Shown: positions 35,311 through 44,349, numbered from the stretch's first letter. The stretch is 64,000 bases of DNA from Novosphingobium sp. FSW06-99 (GCF_001519065.1 NZ_KQ954256.1:62001-126000), one strand, 5' to 3'. Numbers and translations: made by a program. Notes: a model not told the origin generated them from the letters alone.

Positions 35311-36723
35311 ATGCGACACGCGATACCGGCATGGCTGGCGCTCGACCGGGCCAGCGGCGATCTGGAAGGGCAGATCTACCACGCGGTGCGCGCGCGCATC
35401 CTGGCCGGCCAGATCGGTCCGGGTGGCGCCCTGCCCTCGACGCGGGCCCTGGCCAACCAGTTGGGTGTGGCGCGCAGCACGGTGGTCGCCGGGTATGACC
35501 GGCTGCGCGCCGAAGGCTATATTGCCGCCCGCACGGGATCGGCCACGCGCGTCGCCGAATTGCCCGCGCACCCGATGGGCCACGGCGCGGCGCCAGCCGT
35601 ACCCGCCCTGGTCCCGCACGAGCCCGAACGGTTTGCGCCGCTGCGCCCCGGCCTGCCCGATCTCGACCTGTTTCCGGTCAAGGCGTGGAGCCGCTGCCTC
35701 GGCACACGGGCACGCAACTTGCGCTGGCACGACCTGGGCTATGGCGAGGAGATGGGACTGGGCCCGCTGCGCGAAGCGATCGTCGAGCACGTCGCGCGCA
35801 CCCGCGCGGTGGTGGCCGACCCGGCGCAAGTGATCATCGTGCCCTCGACGGCGGCGGCAATCGACCTGATCGCCCGGCTGACGCTGGCGCCAAACGATAC
35901 GGTGTGGATCGAAGACCCCGGTTACCCGACCGCACAGGCGATCTTTGCGCGCGCCGGGGCACGGCTGGTGCCCGTACCGGTGGACGATCAGGGCCTGGCC
36001 CTCGCCGCCGCGCCCCTGTCCCCCGCGCCCAGCCTGATCCACGTATCGCCGTCGCACCAGTATCCCACCGGGGTGGCGATGAGCCTGGCGCGGCGGATGG
36101 CATTGCTCGACTATGCCGCAGCGCACGGCGCGCTGATCGTCGAGGACGATTACGACAGCGAATTCCACTATGCCGGACGGCCCCTTGCCGCTCTGCAGGG
36201 TTTGGCTCGTGCGGCGCAAGTGGCCTATATCGGCACGTTTTCCAAAGTGCTCGCGCCGGGATTGCGGCTGGCCTATGCGATCGTCCCGCCGCTCCTGCTG
36301 CCCGCTGCGCAGGCCGCGCTGCGGCGCAGCGGCGGCGCGGTGGCGATGCATGTGCAGGCGGCGATGGTCGATTTCATCCGCGAGGGACACCTTGCCGCGC
36401 ATATTCGCCGGATGCGGCGGATCTATCAGGCACGGATGGAGGCCACCGCTGCGCTGCTGGTGGACAAGTGGGACGATTGGCTGATGCCCGGCCCGCGCGA
36501 CGGCGGCCTGCAACTGGCCGCCCACTTGCGCGACCAGACGACGGATGACCAGGCGCTGGCCACCGCGCTCAACCAACGCGGGCTGGGGATCATGGCGCTG
36601 TCGCGATGCCATCTCGGGCCACCACGCCCTGGCCTGTTGCTGGGCATCGCCTCGGCCACGCCCGACTTGCTCGCCCGGCTCGACCGGGCGCTTGGCGAAA
36701 CGCTGCCCGCGCGCGCGGGGTAA
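35311..36723 (+). CDS. MocR/PdxR-type GntR regulator fused to aminotransferase domain
   Basis: A 470-residue chimera. The N-terminal GntR winged helix (about residues 15-80: LEGQIYHAVRARILAG, LPSTRALANQLGVARSTVV) is joined by a linker to a fold-type I aminotransferase domain that binds PLP; the Schiff-base lysine lies in GTFSKVLAPGLRLAY. Such proteins sense PLP or an amino-acid-derived ligand and do not transaminate in normal metabolism. The divergent flavin-binding gene is the likely target. The ATG at 35311 begins right before the winged helix; longer upstream reading is noncoding. Confidence 0.92.
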   Translation: MRHAIPAWLALDRASGDLEGQIYHAVRARILAGQIGPGGALPSTRALANQLGVARSTVVAGYDRLRAEGYIAARTGSATRVAELPAHPMGHGAAPAVPALVPHEPERFAPLRPGLPDLDLFPVKAWSRCLGTRARNLRWHDLGYGEEMGLGPLREAIVEHVARTRAVVADPAQVIIVPSTAAAIDLIARLTLAPNDTVWIEDPGYPTAQAIFARAGARLVPVPVDDQGLALAAAPLSPAPSLIHVSPSHQYPTGVAMSLARRMALLDYAAAHGALIVEDDYDSEFHYAGRPLAALQGLARAAQVAYIGTFSKVLAPGLRLAYAIVPPLLLPAAQAALRRSGGAVAMHVQAAMVDFIREGHLAAHIRRMRRIYQARMEATAALLVDKWDDWLMPGPRDGGLQLAAHLRDQTTDDQALATALNQRGLGIMALSRCHLGPPRPGLLLGIASATPDLLARLDRALGETLPARAG

Positions 36724-36791
36724 ACCGTCTTTGTTTGCGGCAGCGGTTGCACGCCTGCGCAGCCGCAGTGTAGACAGCGCATGAAGGCGGC

Positions 36792-36932
36792 TGATACCAC
36801 GCTGCACTGACGTGCAGTCATACCTCCCGCCCCTCCTCCCCGCCCGACCACCATAACCTACTGGTATCGTTGGTGGTCGGGCGGGGAGGAGGGGCGGGAG
36901 GTATGGGTCGCGCTTTGCGCGACGAGGTATCA
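36792..36932. repeat. Composite palindrome, type 1 copy A: outer stem closing three hairpins
   Basis: An outer 7-bp stem (TGATACC at 36792-36798 with 36926-36932) encloses three adjacent hairpins. The first is CTGCAC/GTGCAG at 36802-36817. The second is large: a perfect 34-bp stem, 36819-36852 with 36872-36905, with a 19-base loop. The third is GTCGCGC/GCGCGAC at 36907-36923. It would fold as a cloverleaf in RNA or single-stranded DNA. It ends 38 bases before the ATG of the next gene. The apex GACCACC...GGTGGTCGGG and the loop GGTAT recur in the copy at 50.4 kb. Confidence 0.9.
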
Positions 36933-36970
36933 CACGCGCTTTTTCCGATCATGTGAAGGAAGCTGCCGCC

Positions 36971-37783
36971 ATGCTGATACGCGCCGGATACGATATTGCC
37001 TTTGCGTCAAGCCAGGCGGTGCCGATGCTCGCCAACTTGTCGGTGCATGCTTCGCGCAACAAGGACTTGCGCACTGCACAACGGATTTTCACCACGCCCG
37101 ACGTGCCGTTGTATGACTATGTCGACGGCTTCGGCAATATCTGCACCCGGTTGACGATGCCGGCAGGCGGGATCACCATTTCGTGCGGTTTCGTGATCGA
37201 AGACGCGTTCGAGCCCGATCTGGTGGTGCCCGACGCACGGCAGACCGCGCTGGCCGACTTGCCCGACGAAGTGCTGCTCTATCTGCTGGCCAGCCGCTAT
37301 TGCGAAACCGATCGCCTGACCGAGGCGGCGTGGGGCCTGTTCGGCCACGTGCCACAAGGCTGGTCGCTGGTGCAGGCGATCGTGTCGTGGGTCCATCACC
37401 ATATCCGTTTTGACTATCTGGCCGCGCGCCCGACCAAGACCGCGTTTGACGTGTTTCATGAAAAAGTCGGCGTGTGCCGCGATTATGCGCATCTGGCGAT
37501 CACGCTGTGCCGCTGCATGAACATCCCCGCGCGCTATTGCACCGGCTATCTGGGCGATATGGATCTGCCCGCGCTGGTCGGCGACATGGACTTTTCGGCG
37601 TGGTTCGAGGTCTGGCTCGACGGACGCTGGTACGTGTTCGACGCCCGACACAATTACCCCCGGCGTGGCCGTATCCTGATGGCGCGCGGGCGCGATGCCG
37701 CCGATGCCGCGCTGACCACCACTTTCGGCATGGTCACGCTGACCCGGTTCGACATCTATACCGACGAGGACCGGCTGGGCTGA
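36971..37783 (+). CDS. Transglutaminase-like cysteine peptidase family protein
   Basis: A 270-residue protein with an N-terminal beta-sandwich (Bact_transglu_N-like: MLIRAGYDIAFASSQAVPML) and a transglutaminase core. The nucleophile is Cys in GVCRDYAHLAITLCR, and the downstream region is DFSAWFEVWLDGRWYVFDARHN, with the Asp of the triad in FDARHN. In many relatives the residue before AWFE is the catalytic His (HAWFE); here it is Ser, so activity may be altered, although this SAWFE variant seems common. AAGGA stands ten bases before the ATG. It is expressed, if at all, across the preceding composite palindrome. Confidence 0.85.
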   Translation: MLIRAGYDIAFASSQAVPMLANLSVHASRNKDLRTAQRIFTTPDVPLYDYVDGFGNICTRLTMPAGGITISCGFVIEDAFEPDLVVPDARQTALADLPDEVLLYLLASRYCETDRLTEAAWGLFGHVPQGWSLVQAIVSWVHHHIRFDYLAARPTKTAFDVFHEKVGVCRDYAHLAITLCRCMNIPARYCTGYLGDMDLPALVGDMDFSAWFEVWLDGRWYVFDARHNYPRRGRILMARGRDAADAALTTTFGMVTLTRFDIYTDEDRLG

Positions 37784-37802
37784 CCGGCCCTGCCGAATTG
37801 AT

Positions 37803-37847
37803 GGGGCGCGCACCCACCTTCGTGGTAGGGTCGACCGGTCGCGCCCC
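37803..37847 (+). terminator. Hairpin after the transglutaminase-like gene
   Basis: GGGGCGCG (37803-37810) pairs with CGCGCCCC (37840-37847), with a further ACC/GGT pair around a CTTC loop inside, followed by AAAATG and no T-run. It is possibly a terminator or a stabilising structure ahead of the small basic protein gene. Confidence 0.45.
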
Positions 37848-37882
37848 AAAATGCCTGCCGCGCGCCCCCGGATACCTGTTTC

Positions 37883-38023
37883 ATGGCCAAATCACAAAAA
37901 CGCAGCAACCGCGAAGAACGCAAGCCCAAGGCCGCCAAAGCTGCCAAGGCCCCGGTCGCTCTGGCGCCCAACGACAATGCGCAGTTCAAGAACGCCGTGC
38001 GCGACCCCAAGGCCAAGCACTGA
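37883..38023 (+). CDS. Small lysine-rich protein (46 residues)
   Basis: A short, very basic protein: MAKSQKRSNREERKPKAAKA at the start, then an Ala/Pro stretch and QFKNAVRDPKAKH at the end. About a quarter of its residues are Lys or Arg. Similar small proteins beginning MAKxQKRSNRE are common in Sphingomonadales genomes, as far as I recall, and have no known function; nucleic-acid binding is only a guess from charge. It ends 9 bases from the stop of the convergent CoA-transferase. Confidence 0.7.
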   Translation: MAKSQKRSNREERKPKAAKAAKAPVALAPNDNAQFKNAVRDPKAKH

Positions 38024-38032
38024 GTTTCCGGT

Positions 38033-39568
38033 TCAGGCGCGCATCGTCCCGGTTTCGACGAAGCGCTGATGCCACGACAACGCCTCGGCCAAGAGCGTCG
38101 GGGTATGTTTACCATAGGAATCGTGCAGCGCGCGGGCATAGTAGTCCGCCAACTGGTCGCGGTAATCGGGGTGGACGCAGTTGGCGATCACCGCCTGGGC
38201 GCGCTGTTTGGGTGCCAGTCCGCGCAGATCGGCCAGACCCTGGTCGGTCACGATCACCTGCACGTCCTGGTTGATATGGTCGACATGGCTGACTTGCGGC
38301 ACGATTGTCGAGATCTTGCCGCCTTTGGCGGTCGATGGCGCCATGAACATCGAAATATAGGCGTTGCGCGCAAAATCGCCCGACCCGCCGATACCGTTCT
38401 GGATACGGCTGCCCATCAGGTGGGTTGAATTGACATTGCCGTAGATGTCGGCCTCGATCATCCCGTTCATCGCCAGACAACCCAGACGGCGCACCACTTC
38501 GGGATGGTTGCTGATTTCCTGCGGGCGCAGCACGATGCGGTCGCGATAGAGCGCCATGTCGCGGTTGAGCAGGTCCGCCGCTTCGGGGCTGAGCGAAAAG
38601 GCGGTGGCCGATGCCATCGACAGTTTGCCGCTGGCCAGCAGTTCGAGCATGCCGTCCTGCAGCACTTCGGTATAGGCCGTCATCGGCTCGAAGGCGCTGT
38701 CGTTCAGCCCCAGCAGCACCGCATTGGCAATATTGCCGACGCCCGACTGGATCGGCAGCAGGCTGCGCGGCAGGCGGCCCAGTTTCACTTCATGCGCCAG
38801 AAATTCCATCAGGTGCCCGGCAATGGCATGGGCGGCGGCATCAGGCGCCTTGAACGGGGCATTGCGATCGGGCGTGTCGGTCTGCACCACCGCCACAACT
38901 TTGTCCGGATCGATGCGGAATGTCGGCTGACCGATGCGGTCGCGCGGCGCCAGCAGGGGGATCGGCACGCGATGCGGCGGCAGCGCGGTGCCGTAATAGA
39001 TGTCGTGCATCCCTTCGAGCGCGGCGCTCTGCCAGGAATTGACTTCCAGAATCACGCGGTCGGCACGGTCGAGCCAGGTCTTGTTGTTGCCGACCGAGCT
39101 GGACGGCACGGCAGAACCGTCAGGCAGGATCGCCGAAACCTCGATCAGCGCGACATCGAGCGGCCCAAGAAAGCCCTGCCACGCCATTGGCGCAACCTGG
39201 CTGAGGTGCATGTCCATATATTGCATCGTGCCCGCGTTGATCTGTTCGCGGGCATATGGATCGGAATTGTAGGGCAGGCGAAAATCGATGCCCTTGGCCT
39301 TGGCCAGCGCACCGTCGAGTTCGGGCCCGGTCGAGGCCCCGGTCCACACGCGGATCGCAAAGGGATCGCCCGCGGCGTGGATCTGTTCGATGCGGCGGGC
39401 CAGCGCCTGCGGCACAGCCTTGGGATAGCCGGCCCCGGTAAACCCGCTCATCCCTACGGTGTCGCCTGCCCGGATCAGCGCGGCGGCGGCATCGGCGTCC
39501 ATGATTTTGGCGGCGAACCCCCGATGGCCAATGCGGCTGGGACTGGCGGATTCTGCGGATCGGGACAT
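38033..39568 (-). CDS. Succinate/acetate-type CoA-transferase (acetyl-CoA hydrolase family)
   Basis: A 511-residue class I CoA-transferase of the Ach1/AarC/Cat1 family. It likely moves CoA between acetyl-CoA or propionyl-CoA and succinate in the cytoplasm. The catalytic Glu lies in FEPMTAYTEVLQDGML, and the oxyanion and CoA-binding loops are GVGNIANAVL and GNVNSTHLMGSRIQNGIGGSGDFARNA, read in parts. Size and motifs match throughout. It fits the short-chain acid metabolism encoded near the right end of the window (acs, prpE-like), but that is 20 kb away and only an inference. Confidence 0.92.
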   Translation of the reverse strand: MSRSAESASPSRIGHRGFAAKIMDADAAAALIRAGDTVGMSGFTGAGYPKAVPQALARRIEQIHAAGDPFAIRVWTGASTGPELDGALAKAKGIDFRLPYNSDPYAREQINAGTMQYMDMHLSQVAPMAWQGFLGPLDVALIEVSAILPDGSAVPSSSVGNNKTWLDRADRVILEVNSWQSAALEGMHDIYYGTALPPHRVPIPLLAPRDRIGQPTFRIDPDKVVAVVQTDTPDRNAPFKAPDAAAHAIAGHLMEFLAHEVKLGRLPRSLLPIQSGVGNIANAVLLGLNDSAFEPMTAYTEVLQDGMLELLASGKLSMASATAFSLSPEAADLLNRDMALYRDRIVLRPQEISNHPEVVRRLGCLAMNGMIEADIYGNVNSTHLMGSRIQNGIGGSGDFARNAYISMFMAPSTAKGGKISTIVPQVSHVDHINQDVQVIVTDQGLADLRGLAPKQRAQAVIANCVHPDYRDQLADYYARALHDSYGKHTPTLLAEALSWHQRFVETGTMRA

Positions 39569-39666
39569 GAGATTTCAACGCCTGTTGCAAGGGGACTGTC
39601 CCCTTATGCCGCTGCCCCCTGCAATACGACTTATACCTCAGTCTAATAAAGTTTTTTGTAGCCGCA

Positions 39667-39694
39667 TGCTCCCCGATCGGGTGACCGGGGAGCA
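39667..39694 (-). terminator. Hairpin after the cyclophilin gene
   Basis: TGCTCCCCG (39667-39675) pairs with CGGGGAGCA (39686-39694). It lies 10 bases beyond the cyclophilin stop on the minus strand; a T-run appears only about 15 bases later. A terminator is likely but not certain. Confidence 0.55.
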
Positions 39695-39704
39695 CCGCAA
39701 CCGA

Positions 39705-40160
39705 TCAGGCGGCGACGACGCTCGCCTTGTTGATCACGCCCGGCTTGGCCGGCGGTTCGCCCTTGGGCAGCGCGTCGATATGTTCCATGCCGCTTTCTAC
39801 CTCGCCCCACACGGTATATTGCCGGTCGAGGAAGCGCGCGTCGTCAAAGCAGATGAAGAACTGGCTGTTGGCCGAATGCGGCGCCTGGGTGCGCGCCATC
39901 GAACAGATCCCGCGCACGTGGGGCACGTCGTTGAATTCGGCCTTCAGATCGGGCTTTGACGAACCGCCCATGCCGGTGCCGTCGGGGCAGCCGCCCTGCG
40001 CCATGAAGCCGGGGATCACGCGGTGGAATTTCACCCCGTCATAGAACCCTTCGTTCGCCAGTTCCTTGATCCGTTCGACATGGCCGGGCGCCTTGTCGGG
40101 GAACAGGCGGATCACCACGTCGCCCGAATCGAGCGAGAACACCAATTTTTCTTCGGCCAT
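39705..40160 (-). CDS. Cyclophilin-type peptidyl-prolyl isomerase, cytosolic
   Basis: A 151-residue cyclophilin without a signal peptide. The active-site Arg and Phe are in VKFHRVIPGFMAQGG, with NSQFFICFDDARFLDRQYTVWGEV further on and the typical SMARTQAPHSANSQFF block. It catalyses proline isomerisation during folding. The ATG at 40158-40160 has AAGGAC upstream; a longer in-frame start lies within the adjacent palindrome region and is not used. Its 5' end faces the DUF1489 gene across a 382-base spacer filled by a composite palindrome. Confidence 0.93.
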   Translation of the reverse strand: MAEEKLVFSLDSGDVVIRLFPDKAPGHVERIKELANEGFYDGVKFHRVIPGFMAQGGCPDGTGMGGSSKPDLKAEFNDVPHVRGICSMARTQAPHSANSQFFICFDDARFLDRQYTVWGEVESGMEHIDALPKGEPPAKPGVINKASVVAA

Positions 40161-40221
40161 TGCAACGGTCCTTCCATCAATTTGCGGCTGATATAGGGCG
40201 TCTGCCGCCATTGTCGATGCT

Positions 40222-40487
40222 AGGCCGTAAACTCATAAACCGCACCATCGAGGTTTGGCCCAGAAGGCCCAGCACAAGGCGGATAGGCGCAGGAATAGTG
40301 GTTCTATTTCCAGCCTATCCAACGCAGGGATGGGCCTTCTGGGCCAAATCCCTGCGGGACGCCAAAATGGCTGCCATCTCGAACAAAAATGCGCTTGCAA
40401 AGGCAACCAGCCTTCGCCGCGCGCATTTTCGCCCGATATGTTTGCCATTTTGGCGCCTCGATGGTGCGGTTTATGAGTTTACGGCCT
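40222..40487. repeat. Composite palindrome, type 2 copy A: 32-bp outer stem closing three abutting hairpins
   Basis: A perfect 32-bp outer stem (40222-40253 with 40456-40487) encloses, without gaps, an 18-bp hairpin (40254-40271 with 40331-40348), a 4-bp mini-hairpin TCCC-TGC-GGGA (40349-40359) and a 12-bp hairpin (40360-40371 with 40444-40455). Each large hairpin contains a nested stem (40281-40288 with 40313-40320; 40386-40394 with 40421-40429). It occupies most of the divergent spacer between cyclophilin and DUF1489, the only intergenic DNA available for both promoters. Its reverse complement is homologous to the 47.2 kb element. Confidence 0.93.
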
Positions 40488-40542
40488 GACTTGCGCCAGC
40501 GGGCACCTTCCCTTTGGACGCCGGGCACCCTAGATCGGTGAC

Positions 40543-40935
40543 ATGCCGCTCAACATGACCAAAGTCGCCTATGGCGCGCAATCGCTCGAAGAAGTTCACG
40601 GCTGGTTCCAGACGCGCGGCGAACGCGCGCACCTGACCACGCGCAACATGCCGCGCCGCCATGCCGAAATGATCGGCGGTTCGGTCTACTGGATTCTCAA
40701 GCACCAACTGGTCGCACGTTCGGAAATCCTGGGTTTTGCCGAAGCCCCCGACGGACGCACCGAAATCATCATTTCCGGCCGGCTGATCGATGTCCACCCG
40801 CGCCCGCGCCGCGCGCACCAGGGCTGGCGCTATCTGGAACAGGCCGACGCGCCCGCCGATCTGGCCTCTGGCGAAAGCGCCGACATGCTGCCCCCGCAAA
40901 TGGCCAGCGAGCTGGCGCGGCTGGGACTGGCCTGA
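40543..40935 (+). CDS. DUF1489 family protein
   Basis: A 130-residue protein of the DUF1489 type, found mainly in alphaproteobacteria. Conserved-looking parts are VAYGAQSLEEVHGWFQ, RNMPRRHAEMIGGSVYWILKHQLVARSEILGF, and GRTEIIISGRLIDVHPRPRRAHQGWRYLE, read piecewise. Function is unknown; the compact HxxWR-like basic blocks could contact nucleic acid, but that is speculation. Its last 106 bases overlap, in opposite direction, the 3' end of the glutamine amidotransferase gene. Confidence 0.8.
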   Translation: MPLNMTKVAYGAQSLEEVHGWFQTRGERAHLTTRNMPRRHAEMIGGSVYWILKHQLVARSEILGFAEAPDGRTEIIISGRLIDVHPRPRRAHQGWRYLEQADAPADLASGESADMLPPQMASELARLGLA

Positions 40936-41765
40936 AGCACTTCGGTTTCGATCCAGGCGATGATCTCCGCCGCGCGGCGGCGATCGTCAAGAATGTCGTC
41001 ATCGATACCCAGTTGCCAGGCCAGATCGGCGCGCGTGTGGTCGGCGTGGAGCGCCTCCAGCTTGTCGTTGTGCGCGGCAATCGCGGCATGGTCGGCAAAA
41101 AAGCCTTGCGCGATCATGTCGTCCTCATCCAGCCGATTGAGCTGTGCGATCTGCGCCAGATCGAATTCGGGGTGATATTGCACCGCCCACACCGTGCTTT
41201 TACCCAGCGGGATCAAGGCCGCCTGCACCGCGCTGTGGCCGTTGGTGGCCAACAGCGTGGCGCCCGGGGGCAACACCGCGACTTCGTCATAATGGATGCA
41301 GGGCGCATCGAACACCGGGGTCTTCGCCGCGAACATCACATGGGCAAGCCCTGCGGGCGTGACCGCAATCTTGCGCGCCAGGCCGACTTCCCGTCCGCGC
41401 GGGGATCGGGCAACAGTCCCGCCTGCCGCGACCGCCGCAATCTGCAACCCCCAGCACGAGCCAAAGATCGGCAGGCCGTGCTCTGCGGCAGCGACCATCA
41501 GCGCAATCTGGCCGGTCACCGCCGGATCTCCATCATAGGCATGGAGCGCCGACCCCGTGATCACCAGCCCGGCATAGTCGTGCCACTGGCGCCCCGGTGG
41601 CAGGCCCTCGCCCGGATCGGCAGCATAGGCCACGTCGAGCACCAGATCGGGGAAATGCGCATGGATCGCCTGCGCATAGATCTCGCTCGACCAGCGCACG
41701 CCGCGGGTGCGCGCCAGCGCGCGGCGATCGGCGGGGTTGCCCTCAAGCAGCAGCAGGCGGGCCAT
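40830..41765 (-). CDS. Class I glutamine amidotransferase-like protein
   Basis: A 311-residue stand-alone GATase1 domain. The nucleophile elbow is GSCWGLQIAA (Cys at about residue 98) and the His/Glu pair is in QYHPEFD. Related proteins hydrolyse gamma-glutamyl compounds or act as GMP-synthase-like amidotransferases; the substrate is unknown. The chosen ATG gives MARLLLLEGNPADRRALA and overlaps the AraC gene's stop, so both are co-transcribed. The last 35 codons are antisense to the DUF1489 3' end; the native domain would end before that, so the tail may be a run-on extension. Confidence 0.83.
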   Translation of the reverse strand: MARLLLLEGNPADRRALARTRGVRWSSEIYAQAIHAHFPDLVLDVAYAADPGEGLPPGRQWHDYAGLVITGSALHAYDGDPAVTGQIALMVAAAEHGLPIFGSCWGLQIAAVAAGGTVARSPRGREVGLARKIAVTPAGLAHVMFAAKTPVFDAPCIHYDEVAVLPPGATLLATNGHSAVQAALIPLGKSTVWAVQYHPEFDLAQIAQLNRLDEDDMIAQGFFADHAAIAAHNDKLEALHADHTRADLAWQLGIDDDILDDRRRAAEIIAWIETEVLQASPSRASSLAICGGSMSALSPEARSAGASACSR

Positions 41766-42814
41766 CAGTGCGCGGTCTTTGCCATGCGCGCGCGCCAGGC
41801 CTGTGGCGAAACCCCGCTCCAGCGGTGGAACGCGCGGGTGAAATTGCTGTGTTCGGCATAGCCCAGCCGCAACGCAATTTCGGCAATCGACAGATCGGGC
41901 CGGGTGCGGAATTCGAACAGCGCCTGGCGCATGCGGCATTCGTCGAGCACTTCCTGGAACGAACTGCCCTCGTCGGCCAGCTTGCGACGCATCGTCCGGC
42001 TCGACATGCCGATTTCGCGCGCGATGCGTTCCTGTTCGATCGGGCGGCAATTCATGTCGCGCCACACCACTTGCGCCAGCCGTTCGACCAGCGGGGTGGC
42101 GCGGCGGCGTTCGACAATCGCGCGGTTGACCTGGCTCAGGTCGTTCGACGGGCGTTCCACCGGCAGCGCCAGATCGAGCATCGCGGCCGGAAACCGGATC
42201 TGGTTGGTATCGCCGCCGAAACTGCACGGCGCGTTCAGCACTTTGCCGATATCGCCGCGCATTTCATGGGCTTCGGCCTCGAACGCGAATTCCACTTTGT
42301 CCCACGCCCCGCGCGTGCCGCGCCGGATGATCTGCGCCACGATGCCCAGCGTGAACATCGCATCATGGTGGCGCGGCCAGATATCGGGATCGAGAATGCG
42401 ATAGCTGACGCTGGCCATGCCCTCTTCGTGATCGAGCGTCATCTCGGTGCAATCCTGCAGCACCACGAACAGATCAACCAGCCGCCGCAGCGCCGGGCCG
42501 ACGCGGGTGGCGCCCAGCACCGGTTCGCCAAGGCCACCGCCCAGCGTGCCCAGATCGAACCGCATGCCTGCCGCCCAGGGAATCGCCACGTCGCGCGCGC
42601 GGGCCACCACACCTTCGGAAAAGCGCACGAATTCGGCCAGCGGGATCGACGGCCGGCTGATATCGCACGGCAGGGTATCGCGCAGCGCATGAATTTCGGG
42701 AACGTGCGCCGCGTCGACCAGCCCGTCCCAGCCGTTGAGCGCGCTGGCATGAACCTGGCTGGCCGTGTTGCGGCCCAATTGGGCGCGCGGCGGCGCCATC
42801 GTGATGTCCGGCAT
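41765..42814 (-). CDS. AraC-family regulator, OruR/FacR-like
   Basis: A 349-residue AraC protein with an N-terminal Arabinose_bd-like effector domain (LVDLFVVLQDCTEMTLDHEEG; GAWDKVEFAFEAEAHE) and two C-terminal helix-turn-helix motifs (QERIAREIGMSSRTMRRKLADEGSSF; SIAEIALRLGYAEHSNFTRAFHRWSGVSPQAWR, read in parts). GGGGAGA precedes the ATG. The gene order suggests control of the divergent MFS transporter and/or the downstream amidotransferase, with which it overlaps by ATGA. The effector is not known. Confidence 0.9.
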   Translation of the reverse strand: MPDITMAPPRAQLGRNTASQVHASALNGWDGLVDAAHVPEIHALRDTLPCDISRPSIPLAEFVRFSEGVVARARDVAIPWAAGMRFDLGTLGGGLGEPVLGATRVGPALRRLVDLFVVLQDCTEMTLDHEEGMASVSYRILDPDIWPRHHDAMFTLGIVAQIIRRGTRGAWDKVEFAFEAEAHEMRGDIGKVLNAPCSFGGDTNQIRFPAAMLDLALPVERPSNDLSQVNRAIVERRRATPLVERLAQVVWRDMNCRPIEQERIAREIGMSSRTMRRKLADEGSSFQEVLDECRMRQALFEFRTRPDLSIAEIALRLGYAEHSNFTRAFHRWSGVSPQAWRARMAKTAH

Positions 42815-42974
42815 GCGAATCTCCCCAGAATCGCGTTCAATCGCGTTATGGATGAACGGTATCGCAAGTGGGGCGATGCGAATTGATCATAAATATCATA
42901 TCTTGATATTTTAAGTCACCCCACACAAAAGGAAGCTGGCGCCTTGGCCATTTGAGACAAGCCCGGACCGGTGC

Positions 42975-44195
42975 ATGATGCCAGACCAGGGTTGGGGAAA
43001 TATCATCGGGACAATGGCGCACATGGCACAAGAACAGCAACGACGGCGCGAGATCAACGTCAACGGCTGGCCGGCAATCGTCAGCGCGATCGCGCTCGGC
43101 ACGATCGGGGTGCTGTCGTTCATCATCCAACCGGGCATCGTCCAGGGCTACGTCGAACATCTTCACGTGTCGGACGCGCGCGCGGTCGATCTGGTCGGGC
43201 TGGAAATGCTCGGCGTGGCGCTGGCGACGATTTTCATGGCGCTGGTGGGCACGCGCATCGACTGGCGCGCCATCGTCGCCGCCGGTCTGCTGATTGCCGC
43301 TGGCGGCGATCTCGCCTCCGCGCTGGCCAGCCACGCACCCGCGTTCGGCTGGCTGCGCCTGATCGCCGGATTTGGCGAAGGCATGATCATCTCGATCAGT
43401 TTCACATTTGTCGGCATCACCGCCAAGGCCGAACGCAATGTCGCGCTCTATCTCGTGCTGTTGCTCAGCTATGGCGCATTCGGGCTGTGGTATCTGCCGG
43501 TGATCCTCGACCGGATCGACATCGGCGGTCTGTTCATCGTGTTTGCCGCGCTGTCGACGCTGGCACTGATCGCCGTGCTGTTTGTGCCGCATGGCTATGG
43601 CGCGGCGGAACTGGCGCGACCCGGCGTGCGCCAGTTGCCGACGGCGCTGCTGGCGGTCGCGCTGATGGCCGTGCTGGCCTACAACATCGCGCAGGGCATC
43701 GCCTGGGCGGTGCTGTTTCTGGTCGGCACCAGCGCGGGGATCACCGAGCAGGTGGTCGCCAATGCGCTGTTCCTGTCGCAAGCGATGGCGGTGGCGGGCG
43801 CGCTCGCCTCGGTCATGCTGGCCGATCGCATCCCGCGCGATGTGGCGATCGCCGGGGGCATCCTGGGCGGCGCGGCCAGCATCGCGCTGCTGCTGGGATC
43901 GCCCGGCGTCCTGCTGTTCACGCTCGGGGTGTGCGGGTTCAACATCCTGTGGAACTTTGTCCTGCCGTTCATCCTTGGCCGGATCGGCGATTTCGATGCC
44001 AGCGGGCGGATGATGTCGTTTGCGGTGGCGATGCAGATGATCGGTCTGGGCGGCGGCCCGCTGATCGCCGCGCCGCTGATCGACGGCAAGGGGTTCCGCA
44101 CGGTCGAACTGGTGTGCATTGCGCTGTTCCTGATCAGCTTTGTCCTGCTGCGCATTCCCACGCTGGCGCATCGGCGGCTGCACGCGGCGGCGTGA
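42975..44195 (+). CDS. Major facilitator superfamily transporter
   Basis: An inner-membrane carrier of about 406 residues with 12 predicted helices, beginning with PAIVSAIALGTIGVLSFIIQPG. The cytoplasmic loop motif between helices 2 and 3 is degenerate (LVGTRIDWRAIVAAG), so the substrate class cannot be named. It is divergent from the AraC regulator and 134 bases upstream of a TonB receptor gene, so inner- and outer-membrane uptake of one compound is a fair guess. The start could also be the ATG at 43014, which removes 13 residues before the first helix. Confidence 0.82.
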   Translation: MMPDQGWGNIIGTMAHMAQEQQRRREINVNGWPAIVSAIALGTIGVLSFIIQPGIVQGYVEHLHVSDARAVDLVGLEMLGVALATIFMALVGTRIDWRAIVAAGLLIAAGGDLASALASHAPAFGWLRLIAGFGEGMIISISFTFVGITAKAERNVALYLVLLLSYGAFGLWYLPVILDRIDIGGLFIVFAALSTLALIAVLFVPHGYGAAELARPGVRQLPTALLAVALMAVLAYNIAQGIAWAVLFLVGTSAGITEQVVANALFLSQAMAVAGALASVMLADRIPRDVAIAGGILGGAASIALLLGSPGVLLFTLGVCGFNILWNFVLPFILGRIGDFDASGRMMSFAVAMQMIGLGGGPLIAAPLIDGKGFRTVELVCIALFLISFVLLRIPTLAHRRLHAAA

Positions 44196-44349
44196 ACCGC
44201 GCGCAATCGACAACGGCGGCCGATTTGGCCGCATCTGGCAAGAGCAGACCGCAAACTCGCCGCATGGTGTGATCACGGGCCGCACATAAGCGGCCGATCG
44301 GTAGCGCCCGCCAAGGGCTGTGCCAATCATGCGGGGAGTTATTTGCATC

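Noticed and set aside
43014..44272. A second long frame overlapping the MFS gene on the same strand.
   Set aside because: Its translation is Arg/Gly/His-rich and lacks helices, whereas the chosen frame gives a regular 12-helix carrier.
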